Source: Spirometra erinaceieuropaei
Taxonomy: Eukaryota; Platyhelminthes; Cestoda; Diphyllobothriidea; Diphyllobothriidae
Length of the DNA: 64,000 bases
NCBI GenBank assembly: GCA_902702965.1
Contig: CACRXP010000554.1
Location: 281,272 to 345,271 of the forward strand
Direction of reading: 5' to 3'
Shown: in pieces, positions 44,985 to 58,300 of the stretch
Position numbering within the stretch: the stretch's first letter is position 1
How the letters are laid out: each line of letters begins with the position of its first letter
The notes under the pieces: model-generated
Seen by the model: the letters and a program-made list of their open reading frames with translations, nothing else
Database searches by the model: none
What the model was told of the DNA's origin: nothing
Made by a program: the position numbers and the translations under genes

Positions 44985-45915
44985 CGCTCGGTATCCATGC
45001 CATGCTGGGGCGAGTTTAACATCGACGGACCAGCCTCGTGGGGACAGCTAAAGAACACCCGACTAAGCAATTCTCCCGCAGTGATGTCACTATACATTCA
45101 CGTGGGTAAGGTAGGCGGAGAAGGGCACATGGGCATACCTTGAAAGCCTCAATCAAATGCCTCGAAATCAAGCGAGGGGACTGATAAGCTTACATAGGAC
45201 TGGCAAGCATAGTAGACTACCGTAAAAGCAGGGCCAGTCATCTTCAGTCAGCTAGATACAGTTCAAGGAGAAACGACAATCATGCAAGACTGAGGTACTT
45301 TAGACCGACGTCCAACTCCTCCTCACACCCCCACCGTAGACTGATGTTCAAGAGTCTGGCTGGCCTGATGAATACTTTTGCGGCCACTGCAATACGAACT
45401 CAAGTGTGCACACCACATAACCACCTCTGATAGAAATCCCACCAACCTGTCCTCGGTGTGGCCGTACGTTCCAGCCCCGGTTCCCTCTGGGTGGACGCAC
45501 TGCAACGGGGATGCCGTTAGGACGCGTACAACTTTCGACCCTCTCTGATTTCGTTACTCAGACAACGGAACTCTCTCCAAGAGCAGACTGTATCGGCTGA
45601 TCTAGCAGGGCAGCGCCTGTGGCTTCAACGTGGGGTGCAATGGGTGAGGCATAGCGCACAAACAACGCAACCCGGACTCTCATTCGTCGCCCACTCCCAC
45701 CAATTAAATCGATATGCTGTCAACCAACCACTGCCGAACCTGTTCACCTGTTTGACTTCAACCTGGCTTATCGTCAAACAATTATTATCCTTAACCCAGT
45801 TGGATATCAGCAAATCCATCACAGCATGACCGGAGAAGTGTTATGGGGCCCGCCTTACCTGCCCTCACAGTAATCAAGCATATAGGCCTGCCCGGCCACG
45901 CGTACCCATACTTAT
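44985..45915. other. No recognisable gene
   Basis: I see nothing assignable in this stretch. Confidence 0.3.
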
Positions 45916-45919
45916 GAAG

Positions 45920-46440
45920 TTTTTAAACATCGGCAAAGACAGCCGATGCACCATACGTGTGAACGACTGCGCATTACACATTAGACGGGGGCTTCGCGTA
46001 ACGTCTGCCATGGAAACAAACCCCAACTTCAAACCGCTGGCTTGGGATGATAGTCCGGTCGTCGCAGCTGATGATGTCCACCGTGTGCTCCACAGCAAGG
46101 ATAAGCAGGCACGGCGACTTGCGTGAGTTAGTTTATAGTGAAAGTACGCTTGCGCAGGATCTACCGCACTCCTCCTCCCAACCTGGACCAAGACCGGAGG
46201 GCGGGAGGCGCAGGTGGACGGCGCGGCCGAACCCGCACCTGGGCGCTACATTCCACACCCCCTGGACCACAACAAACACTTGACCAGGATTTTGACCAAC
46301 AACAACAGTAGAAAAGATATGGATGACTGGGCACCCATGCACACGACCTGTATACCTAGCGGGAGCGCAAGTGCACCTATCTCCAGAGAACTGGTCGCGC
46401 AAACCCGGACCGCGAGGGCCATGGTTTGCCGATAATGGCA
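45920..46440 (+). repeat. Unclassified interspersed repeat (family D)
   Basis: It contains gatgatgtccaccgtgtgct, gttagtttatagtgaaag, a link to the acaacaaacacttgaccagg block, and an extension matching 7950-8220 in reverse. This is one of the longer copies. It underlies parts of the open frames on both strands. Confidence 0.5.
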
Positions 46441-46444
46441 TAGC

Positions 46445-47215
46445 AGACGCTCACAAACGCTAGTGTTTGAGATAGTGACATCGATTCAGCTTGCAGTTGG
46501 CACTCAGTTTCTTCACTGTAACCAACCAAACGATCTTTTAAACCACCATGACTCGTTAAAAGTCGCGGCTTCGAAGACTGATAACTGAAAGGAATAACTC
46601 GCATGTCATTTGAGTATGTAGGGTGTGGAGGAATGACGCGAGGTAGATGAACTGCCCGTCTCGCTACAAGTAATGAGATACACCGGTCACCACTGCACCC
46701 CCCCGTCGGCACAGTGGTGGGTGATTTTGGTCGTTCGCGACGGACGAACTCACTACTATGCAGAAGATTTTCGTCGAGATCGGCCCAAAACGGCACGAAT
46801 GCAGTGAGCAGAGCTGGGGGACGACAGGCAGATGTTGCCCTAGTATTTTGTGATGGCCGAAGGAAGCAATCTATCCATGACAGCCGGCCGGTGAAAGTGG
46901 AATTAACGAGCTCCCCCATTTGACTTCACAATTAGCAACTCCCACGATGACGACGTTGAGGGCGGCCTGGATGGGGACGATCGTCCTGCAGAGATCTTCA
47001 CTGTCGCCGCAAAATCCTTGCTAGGATGAAAAACATCTTCCACATACACACACACACTCGAGGTAGCGATTACGTAGTCGCCAGTAACTGCACAAATGTA
47101 GTATACTATTAAAATGAACTTGAAGGGAGAGACTAGCAGGCAGTGACTAGTACATGAAGGTGGTCACGAGGTGAGAGGAGAGGGGGTTATGTACAAGTGT
47201 TCAGACGGAGGGTGA
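46445..47215. other. 3' flank of TAF6; one unassigned 180-residue frame
   Basis: A minus-strand ATG frame runs from 46919 to 46377 (180 residues). It has no recognisable domain and its end overlaps family D sequence, so I treat it as chance. No convincing polyadenylation signal was found close downstream of the TAF6 stop. Confidence 0.3.
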
Positions 47216-47220
47216 GGGAA

Positions 47221-47406
47221 TCAGCCCGGTGGTTGTGGCTTGGTAACTAGGAGAGCGCTGCCTGCAGACTGTCCGCCAGTCGAGGTGCGCACGATGGCAG
47301 CCAGAAGGGAGTTTGCCAGTGCGCCGTAATCAGCCTTGTAGGCCTCGGCAGTAACGCTCAGGTCCTGGCGTGCTCTCCACTCACTGAGAAGAGGTCCCAA
47401 ACGATT
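47221..47406 (-). CDS. TAF6: TAF6 terminal exon
   Basis: Acceptor ccgctttag before 47406; 61 codons plus TGA. It encodes [17 protein letters not shown], then [20 protein letters not shown], matching the last conserved TAF6 segment (PVLAKL…AYRAEFGSLG-like). Only about 25 residues follow it, so the tail is very short. Confidence 0.9.
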   Translation of the reverse strand, partial: NRLGPLLSEWRARQDLSVTAEAYKADYGALANSLLAAIVRTSTGGQSAGSALLVTKPQPPG

Positions 47407-50400
47407 CTAAAGCGGAAGAAAAAGTGAGATAGGGAGTGGGGCAAAACAAGCGGGTATCTCCGCCTCCTACCTAGCAAGGCATCCCCGCTCTCACAGGGAA
47501 ATATCAGATTTCAAAATGCCAGCGGACACAAAAACTCCCGAGATCTCAAGGCTGCAGGACTTTCTAGCTGCATATACTAATGGAAGCACACAGTCACTTT
47601 TAGGACAACTTAAAAATTATTCCTAGGAACCCCTTCAGGAGCATGTAAGGCTTTACCTTGAAACGTAAACCCCATCAGAATCTTCGGATTTCCTCAAAAA
47701 ATTGCGAGGCAACTTCTCAATACGTTAAACAAAGTTTTTCCTATATGACAGGACAGTTTATTTGTGCAATCTTGCGCACTGGGGAGGGGTTCTGAGCTAT
47801 TAAGGGATTTTCATGAATTTCCGAATCTTTGACGGGTTTTGGCGCAAACCGTAACAACAGAGTGCGTACGACAAGGAGTAGCATGTGGTTTCGAAACTTT
47901 TGCTCTTATCCCTTTTTCATTCTGTTTAAAGCTCACTTAAGAGGAATGGGTCTGAATATTTGCTGTGACTGAATAAATCACCACTACGAACCCGAAGGGG
48001 TGTCTCACGCAAACACTGACCTTTGTGAGACAAAAACTGAATGGGTTCATTTAAAGGAAGCTCAGGCAACATTTCCGTTTTTTAATCATGTCTTGCAGCA
48101 AACTTTCCGATAAATAAATCTGTCTGCAGTAAGAGGCCAAAATTTCGAAATGAGTATTTGATTAGAACGGATAACTTAAGTGAGGTTATAATATTGAGTA
48201 TCATGTGACATAATTTCACGATATTTCACACACGACAGGATATCGGCTTTTGAGTACGCCTATTTTTGGCCGCCTGCAAAAACCGCACTCGGTAAAAGAT
48301 GACTACTTAAGCAATATGATTTGTATAAGTGATTTTCTACGTCCTTAGAAATTAAAATGTATTTTATGGAAAGCATGCACAAGAACATTGTTTCTTGTAC
48401 CCATTTGGTAGCAAACCATGTCTTCTTGAAATTTTGCACTCGAAAGGAAGGTATCATCTGGTTTGAAAAAAGTTGCCAATTATGAGATCTTTTAAAACTG
48501 TGCACATACCCCACATCCACTGTAAAATTTTATGAGCTTTATATGGTATCTCCTTAATGATATAGAAGAATATACGATTTTCCTTACACGGAGAGTTTAC
48601 AGGTTGTAAACTGAAAACCCTAAATGTAAATGGAACAGCAAATCAGGCTCAAAATTACTCGGGAATTTAAAAACTCCTTAAAGCCTAAATAAACCCTTCT
48701 TTTAAGTATAAAATCTGACGAAGACGTGATTTGCTACCAAATGACACAAGAAATAGTATTTTTGTAAATGCCTTCTATAAAGTATGTTTGAACTCATGTG
48801 CGCATTGAAAATAAGTAGGAAAAATGTATATTAGTCAAGCAGTCATTTTTTCTGACTGCGGACTTTGCAGGCGGCCGAAAGGAAGTGCACTCAAAATCCA
48901 ACATCCTGGCGTGTCATGGAGTTATGGCGCACAATAATCAATATTACAACCCTACTTAAGTAATCCTTCCAATTCGAATACGCACTCTAGAATTTCGGCT
49001 AATGCTTGATGAAGCATCTTGACGACAAGATGAGTGAATGTGTTTGAGTGGGGCAAACATTCCAAGTCATTTCTTCCCAAATAAGCCAGTCCAGATCTAG
49101 CAGACTGCAAGCTCATAATTCCTTTCTTGCTGACAACTTTTCGGGTAAAAATCAGAGCACTACTGCAAGACTACTCACACCTATGTGGAAAACAAATACA
49201 GCAGAGGTGGACCGACAAAGGCGGGGGGAGGTAGAGATGACAGCAGTGGTTTAGAGGTTGTCAAGACGCAGGGGAAAACCAATGGGCACACACTCATGCA
49301 CAGCGCACTTGGCTTACAGAGAGGTGCTTACTTGTATATGATAGAGCAATGAGGAAGTGCCTCAGCACAGAGGGAACAACCAATGATAGGTCGGACCGTT
49401 CGAGGTCGTTACTCACAGGGGTTTCGCTGTTTGAGATCGAAACGCAAGGCAGCAACGGGACGCGGGCATCGGTGTGGGTGGTTCACGTGTCCCCTGCAAC
49501 GGTCCATGCGGGAGTTGCATCGGACCAACAGTAGGACCAGACCAGGGTACGGTACGCGTTAACCGGTCTAACGGATGCCGCACATAGGGAGGGGGGGTGG
49601 TGGCACGCCTAGGTGTAGTCTCATACCACGCCAGGCATTTGCGTCCAGTCCCCGCACCAGATAGCTGACCGGATCGGGCAGTGGACTGGTGCCTAGGAAG
49701 AGAGAGTGAGGTCGACTCCGGGGGCTCCGTCTACCCGGCACTCAGCGCATAATCCTCACTGAAAACAATCTGACGCGTCTTTAAACTATCACAGTTCTCT
49801 AAAAGCCGTGGCTTGAGAGGCTTCCAACTGAAGGGGCTAAGTCGGTCCGCCTCTCGGGAGGGAGGGTCAGGCAGGAGTGGTTCTTCCTAACATGGTCACC
49901 GGACCCAGGGGGATGAAGGAGTAGGGTAGAAGCGACGTAGCATAAGCTAATTCTAGCGCAAGTCATCGTTCCTGCGCTGGCCGTGCTGTTTGAGACGGTG
50001 GACGTCATCGTTCGCGAGGGTCGAACTGTCAGAGTCAACAGGCCATAGTGTCGTCATCGAGTCCTGCAGCATTTGTGGGCCAGTCAACGCAATAAATAAG
50101 CTACGAAACAGGCCACCTAACAAACGAGGCCAGGCCGATAGGCCCAAAGCAACATTCAACTGAGGTTCTACTAGTTTCTCTCCCAAAAATGACTGTTGGG
50201 TAGGCATAATAATAAGAGATTTGTTGAGCATTGTGAGGACCCTGTTAATTAAGCCTCCTTCTGTGGTGGTGGTGGTGGTGGTGGTAGTAGTAGTAGTAGA
50301 GGTGGTGCTAGACTAAAATTTCGAGTGCACTTTCCAACTATACGTACTGGCTATCACCATGCGCACCGATGTATGCTCGGCTACAGGTCTTGGTCGTGAG

Positions 50401-53400
50401 TGCGGCCGACCGAAGACGCCGGAAAAAAAACTTGAAGTCGGTGCCGACTCTGGCTCCCACAGTCTACCCCCGACACTTGGAGACTGCGACCTGGCTGGTG
50501 GTCGCCCGTTCACGACCTCTAACACACCGGAGGACGGAGCTGGTTTAACCTGAGATTCCAAACTGATTGGCATGCAGGCACTCCAATGGAACATGGCTAC
50601 GCTGGTTTCGCAAGTGGGTAAAAAAGAACCGCGCAGCCAAAAAACAGCAGTAGCACTTACAGCCATGAGGGTCCGCAGGGAGTCCATAGAGCGCATATCC
50701 GCAGGCGACAGACTGCCCGGCATCACGGGCGTGACGGTGGATACCGACGCAGTGGTCGGGGTGGTGAAGGCATCTCTATCCTCAACGGTCCTGTGCAGTA
50801 GGAGGACAGAAGTTGGCTGATCGAAGCTGCCTTGCGAGGAGGACTGCGACGCAGCAGGTCGAGACGACTCGGCTGGCTGAGGACGTTGGTTTTCCAACAT
50901 GGCGGTCAGACGCCTGCAGAGGCTGGGCAGCAGGGGGAAGACAAGGACACGCAGGCAGCTGGGACCGAACTCTGACAGGGCAATCAGGATGCCGTAGAGG
51001 GTGTTGAGGGAACTGGAGGCCGCACCCAGGCTCGCACCCCCTTTGCCGGCGTTGTCGGCCGGCTTGGGAGGTTGCTGGGTGTGACTCTTGCTACCGGCAA
51101 CTTGGTCAGTCTTTTCGGAGACCGCTAAACCGGACTCCTGATCCTGGGGTAACTCAGTGGTTCCGCAAGCGGAGGAAACAGCTTCTGGAGATGGGGGACC
51201 GCCAGCGGATGTTTCATTGGTGTTGGCGGAGGAATGAACGAGAACGTGTTCGCCGGTCTTGGAGTCACCAGAGCCGGCTCGGCCATCGATCCACGTGCAA
51301 AGAGCACGGTAGAGTTCGCGGGTGATGCGGTTATAGAGGCCGTTGGATAGCGTGTTGTAGCTGGACAGAAAACAGAAAGGAGGGAAGTATCAGTATCAAA
51401 GAGCCAAGACCTTGGACGCGATGTTTTAGCTATCTTTCTTAAATTATCTCTGCGGGTGGACCTCTGCACAGATCTGAAAACACAAACACATATGCTGGCA
51501 GTACCAACGATCACTACATCGTCTTTGGGATTACGGGGATTCCAAGATGACGAGGTCTGCCTATTGGTTTAGCTATCCGGCAAGCCCGCAGGTGGCAGGT
51601 GGTGGGAGGGGTTGCGAAAAAAAGCGGACTCTGGGACCCGAATCGGCACTCGCGGATGATGCGGTGCAAATATCTTCAGGGGTAGCTAAACATCGGTCTG
51701 GCAAATAAGTTGCCTACAGAGAGGTCGGCTGGCACAGTGATATTATAACATGGCGAATGCTGACCACAAACCAATAAGGTTTGGTCTGCAGTCCGACACT
51801 GTTCTGGAACCGTGAATTGGCGGGTGGGACAGATAATGGCGCAGACAGCAATAATTTCCTACCTATCAAAACAACATACGTTTTCTAACGTCACAAGAGG
51901 CATTGATACAGTCTTGGAGACTCCCCAGTCGTAACATTGAAAAAAAATTGGCAGAGACCGGAACCACATAAAAGTACGAGGAGCTAGTCAGATATCGACT
52001 GGGAGGTGAGTGAATGTGCATGCTGCGTAATCCCACTGTGACGAGCCCCCCGGAATAAATTTTTACGACCAATCGGCTCCCTGAGTCCCAACACATTCAG
52101 ATGTACGCGAAGACTCGACGGCAAATCCCCCACCCCCAGCCTCTAAGAGGCACAGTAGCCGTGCTGTTTCATGAAATGTTAGCCGAAATTCTGAGAAGCA
52201 TTTTAGGCTCGGAAGGATAAATTAAGGTTGTAATATTAGTTACTATGCAGAATAGGCTCAAGATATTTCGGTCACGCCAGGATGCTACTTTTTGAACGGG
52301 CTTCTTTCCGATCGTCTGCATAAACCACACTACAAAAACGACAAATAAGTAGTATAAATTTTTACCATTGATTTCCGATGCCCTTATAAATCCAGACATG
52401 TTTTGTGCATGAATGAAAAGTACAATTCCATTAAAAAGGTTTTTTCAATTCCCCAATAATTTTAAACTCGACCCGTCGTCACACATGCATTTAGGGTTTC
52501 TAAACTACAAGCTGTATGGTTCCTGTGTAAGGAAAGTCGTGCAATTCTACATTTTACTATGAAGATGCCATATGGGGTTCATGAAATTTTATAATTTATT
52601 TAAAACATATTGTATACCTTACAATTAACATAAAAAATGTAGAGTTATGATGTTTTCTGAATAGACATTTCACGATCTTAAAAAATCTCATAACTGGAAA
52701 CTTTTTTAAAACCGGAAGAGGCAAGGATTAAGTGCATGCACAGGACAAGGAGATGGTAACCTGTGGACCGTGTCTTACGTGAACGGTGGTAACAGGAATT
52801 ATATGAGTGGGGCTTTACAACGGGCAGCGGGGAGCGGGGGGAGTGAAGTTGAAAAAGTCAAAAACCGCGTGAAGTTTTGTCTGCGGTACTAATAAACGGA
52901 AATCAGTCGTGTAATTCAAGAAAAAATCAGAACACTAGTCAGAAAAATCTAGAAAGCTGAATAAACTGCTTCTGGCGAATTTACGTGGTCCTAGCCTCAG
53001 GCAGTTCGTAGCTAATAGGGAAAAATGGCCGTGAGTGACATGTGGTGCCAATTAGCGCAGGTCGTGGAAAGTAACGACAAGCTTATCAGCGTACAGGAAA
53101 ATAAGTAAATGCAGGGCGTAGAACGAGGAGGAAGACAACAAATGTATGATTATTATCAAAATACAAGTGCTTTTGCTTAACAAATTCACCAGCGTTTTAA
53201 CACTCCTGCTTTACTGGCAGACGCATACATTCTGTCCAGCAGGATTTCGAGTATTTTTTGCTACCTGACTGCTCTCCGTGCTGACTTTTTTTCAAGTTAA
53301 GTCTTTAAAGCTGTGTTCAACTTACTAGTAATGCATTGACTCTGTTTTGTTCGATATGAAGCAGAGTGAGGTATGTGCAGATAATAACGATTAAGAAGGG

Positions 53401-55128
53401 CAGGTATAGATCTGTTTATATGTGCACGTGGTAAATACTTTTATGAAAGCGAGGAAAAGTTGTGACGCGGTACAGGCCAACTCGAAAGCCAATCAATCGC
53501 ATTGTGATTTACCGACCGCAGCAGATGAAATTATGCAAGGAATCGACTCCAATAATGTGGTAAAGTATTTCCAAAGTAGGAGACTACAGAACATTATCCT
53601 ACAGTGCAAATGCGGATGGCCTGTGCGGCAATAAACCCCTAAGGGACACACGGACGGTTTCTACTTCAGATGCAACCTTTGTGGCTCGAGAACAGCATAG
53701 ATTCAGTGTTTGAAAGGCACTCATAAAGCAAACCGGACAATTAGGCGGCCCGAGTGTGGAAGTGCAAATGGCTGAAATGATGGTAAGCCGCCACAAGTAC
53801 AACGTTGGCCGGCTGATAAGGCAGTTCTGGCTGCTTGGAGTGTATGATACTAAGAAAGCTACGTGAGGGAGATCCCGTGTCCGGCTGATTGGTGTGGACG
53901 CACGTGGACGAAGAGCAGTACCGTCTGTGGTTTGGACTGTACTACACAGGCCTGACGAATGCATGGGAAACCCGTCTGTCCCATACTGCGAAAGTATATC
54001 CCGTGCAGTTAGAGCCGACGAAGGGTGTGACTGGAAACCGACCGAACGCACTTTAACTTCGCTCTCGATAAAAAAAACTAGGTGTGGGAAGTGCAAATCA
54101 ATGAGCAGCACCGATCCTTCGGGGCGGTACAGGTCAGCAAATGCCACTCAAAAACTCTACCGAACAACACCTACTTTGAAAAATGTAGTAGATGGTTTTC
54201 CATAGTTACAGAGTGTAGTTTTCGCAGACGGCCGGAAAGAAGCTCCATAGAAGGCCATGCAAATGTGATTGAAATATCTGGGGACCACGCTGCACAGTAA
54301 CTATTATTACAATCCTATTCAGGTAATCCTTTCGAGTTGAGGACACATTTCAGAATTTCGGCTAGCATTTCATGAGATAGTACATTTATTGTATATACAA
54401 GTTTTGAAACGCTTCTAAAGACCCTGCATGCCACACATTCTCGTTCTACCTACTTTGATGGGAACTTTTGAGGGCCGTAATAACATGCTGGTTTCGCATT
54501 TCGGATGTATTGTAGGTTGAGTGGCCAACATGGTTGCGGCCTTGGCCGCGCACATGCGGAAAAGTAATAGACTGTAAACATTCCGAACGGAACGCTCTGC
54601 CGACGACCCACCTCACCTGATCATTAGCAAACTGGCCCTTCTTAGCACCTTAGTCATTTACCAGGGAGAAATCACTAAGCATGTTTGCACGGTAACATTT
54701 GTTGACTGCTATTTTGTTCGTGAGGCGCATCGTCTTACCAAATAACCTCCAAATCCTACGCCCTTAAGTTTATCTTACAAAATATACTACTTTCAAAATA
54801 ATGTTCTAATGGTAGTGGACCTGCTGCCCAGGTCATTAATCCCAGTAAACAGAACGCCGGCACCTACCGGTTGCACAGGGTGACCAGTTGTTTGGCAGCG
54901 TAGTCGCGCAGGGCCCAGTGATTGTCTGTGATGGGTTTGGCGCAGAGCTGACGACAGAGAATGCAGGTGATCACAGTGGGCACAATGAGATGGAGATAGG
55001 CCTCCAGAGAAATGTGCTGGTTGTCAATTAGCGCCTTCGTCAAGCGCATGAGGTAGATTAGAATGGCCAGGTTATTGTTACTCACGTTCACACGTACCTG
55101 AGAAAAAGAGTGCGCATTGCTATCATTC

Positions 55129-55174
<46 letters not shown>

Positions 55175-55185
55175 TAGTAGTAGTA

Positions 55186-55251
<66 letters not shown>

Positions 55252-55252
55252 A

Positions 55253-55320
<68 letters not shown>

Positions 55321-58300
55321 AGAATTATTAACGTATGAGAGCAAAGGAACTCACGCCTTCGGCAATGAAGGTAACTAGGTAGGGTAGGAGAGGCTGTAGG
55401 CCTGTGTCCTGAGCCGCATTATCCAGCGCTTCGTGACGGCGGTTCTCGTTGGCTCCCACACAAGCCTCTGTGAGTTCGCGGAAGTATAGCATCAGTTCCT
55501 GACTGATCTCATGAGGGCGTTTCTACAGAGAAGACAAACAGGTGAGGCGTCAGTATCAGTGATTATCTTTGATGGAGTCGGGATGCAACCTATAAGTAGA
55601 CCGATGAAGACTTCGGCTTGATAAACCCGGTACCTGATAGAAAACCGAGATATTTTCTTTCTGAACAGATTATAACACAGTTTTCGTACTATTGATCTCA
55701 GCCTGGATAGACCGAAATTCGTAGGCAAATTTTGCATAGAGGGCTCAATCTCGTTAAATAATTTTGCCTGAATACGTAAAATGTGATGTGACCATGATAA
55801 AGAGTATTAGCAAGTAGGCAAACGGCAGTGGAAAGCATGCGCTCCACACTGATTGAAAGGTGGAGAGGGAAATCCCAACCCTAAAGTTACAATAAGTGTC
55901 CCGACCGTTAATCTCTTCAGGATGTGAAATTCCTGCCCTACAGTATATCAAGGGGAAAATGCAATTTACGGACAGCCGCGATCTCCATCCCCTTCTCCTG
56001 CAGATATGAACAACATTGTCGCTAACAACACGTTTTTATAGCTGGGAACTGATCCTGTTTTCATTATATTGGCACCATAAATGTGACACTTAAAATTAAA
56101 TAATAAACTACGGGGGTGGAGTTAGGCAGTTGAAGCCTGACTTGTTAGGTCGCAGATACATCATGCGCCCGCATAATATCGGCGAAACACATGCGACTGC
56201 GCTTTTAGCTACTACATGTGTTGGCAGTAGGGCGAAACAAATTTCCGTCCATTAGAAATATGCGTCAGTCTATCACACGGTTGTACATGTCAAAAAAAGC
56301 AAAATCGACACAGGGCAGGCTAAGACGTGTATGAGCCTTCAACAGTGACTAAGGAATATGCAATAACTTCGCAACCTCAAAAAAAGGCTAGTAAGTCCAC
56401 AGGAGAGGGTTTTGAACGGAACTTATCGCCATGAAATTAGTGTGAACGAACAGCCTCCGAAGGAAGAAATAACCCTTGAAAAAAACGTCTGCTGCATTAG
56501 GTCAATTGATATTGTAGAAGTCTGTGGCCTCGTTTTGTTGGAAAGTACTGACCAGGTCTGGTAAAACCCAAACTAGGAGGGTTTGGTGTGGGCTGCGTTT
56601 GGCTAAGTCAGACTTCCACGCCTTCACTACGACTCGTTAATACCAGGTCAGACGGCGTAGTAAGTACTGCCCTGGCAAAAGCCGAAACGGTTGAGATCAG
56701 TCCACATGGGGGAACCATCGACCTCGGCTATACAGCAAATACTGCTATGTTAATAAAATGACGTTTCGGTTTGCCTAATCCTACAACCGTGACATCCGTC
56801 CCATCTGGCTGCCAGCTAGAAGAAGTTCATGCAAAATGAGTTGACCCAGATGAAAACCCTTCAAGACCGAGCGCAGCGGAACTCAGGCTTTACAATCTGT
56901 CAGTAAAAGGGTAGGGGCGCAAAAGAGCAAGGTGAGACAAGCCGTTGGGGATGAGTGGGACTGATATCAAGGTTTGGGAATGGAGTCAGCACAGGGAAAA
57001 GCGACTTCTCTTAATGCAGTGCTTTCGCGGACACAGCTTATAGACTTGAAGGCTCTGTTTTTTGGACTCCAATACTCTGTAAAGTGGGGAAACGATGAAG
57101 TAAAATATATCTGCAAATTAGCTTACACAATAGGATCTTCGAGCTCTCCAAGGTCGAAATGAAATCAGTCCTTTCACTACTACAGTTCGGCCATCACGAA
57201 TGACGATTTCCACCGTGTGACCTACAGTAGGGTGGGCTCATGAACGGTGGCTTGAGCAGAAATTAGTTTATAGTGACGGCAAACTTGCGTAGCATCCACA
57301 GCGCTATCTCTCTCTCTCTCTTCCCCCACCGTCCAGGGCCCCGGATCAAAACAGAGTTAGGAGGCCCGGAGGCCCGGAGGCAAGGTGGGGCGCAATTTCT
57401 GGCAAAGTTAAACAAAACATATGCGCGTTCCACACACGCTTGGTTCGCGCACAATGGACCAGGTTTCCATAGAGACAAGGTGGGGGCGACTCGGACACTG
57501 ACTCAGTAGGAGTGCCATAGAGGCCACATTAAGAAGAAGCAATTACAACCTAACTCTGCATCTTTCGAGGAGGATCGAGTTATCCCGCCATTTGGTAGCC
57601 TTCCAAGCCACTGCTTACAGCGTACCATAATAGTTTGAAACCAATAAGGAATATGCGCTGATTGCCATGAGATGCGGTCGCAAGAGTAGACCTCCCTCCT
57701 TCCTGTCACAGACACCTCTGCACAGTCAACTGATGCGGATATTGGGGGGCAAGTGGCTAACGGTTGAATTGCCCGCATGCGGGCGCCGCACACAACCTGA
57801 TCTCCCCCCGCGCAGCGCACCGGGATTTCACACAAAGGGGGTGGGCGGCTAGGATCTCACATGAGTGAGTACAGGTAGATGTTTTTAGGAAAAATATGCG
57901 GCGAGAGGGAGAATTACGGAAGCGGCCAGACAATGTCAACAATTGCCCAAACGACCGCCAGCACGGCTAAAGTCTCATTGGGATGTTTTAGAGACCGCCA
58001 AAATGAGATGGAATGTCACTTGAGAGTAGTGCTCGTTGATCTATCCAGGTTTCAAGACAGACGCTTGCAGGTCCGGGTATCACACAGGCAGTCGCATAGC
58101 GACGGACAATCAACCCTCGATAAGTGTTTCTGAAAATGTTAGGAGCACTGAGATGGCCACTTTAGCCAGTAATGGATGGCGCACCCAGGGTTTTAAGCCG
58201 AGTCCTGTCGGTCCAACGTTCTTCTCACCTAAGCTATCGGGCTCGCCCTTTGGTTGCGATCAGGAACGTTTAATACCACATAGGAATGGTGTCCGCCAAC

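Noticed and set aside
46070..46100. CTGATGA in family D as a third hammerhead family
   Set aside because: No GAAA box follows at any reasonable distance and no stem pairing was found.
46377..46919. 180-residue ATG frame just downstream of TAF6
   Set aside because: No recognisable domain, biased composition, and its 3' part overlaps family D repeat sequence.
50313..50657. Extension of the 50661-51360 frame into the intron
   Set aside because: The frame stays open past the donor, but gct|gtaagt at 50661 is a strong donor and the next TAF6 segment continues in phase at 47406.
53599..54147. 182-residue open frame on the minus strand
   Set aside because: It lies antisense to the Merlin transposase relic, matches no family, and has no splice context; the plus strand explains the conservation.
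55110..55344. Poly-Ser, poly-Val and poly-Tyr frames
   Set aside because: Pure translation of the (AGT)n microsatellite in a TAF6 intron.
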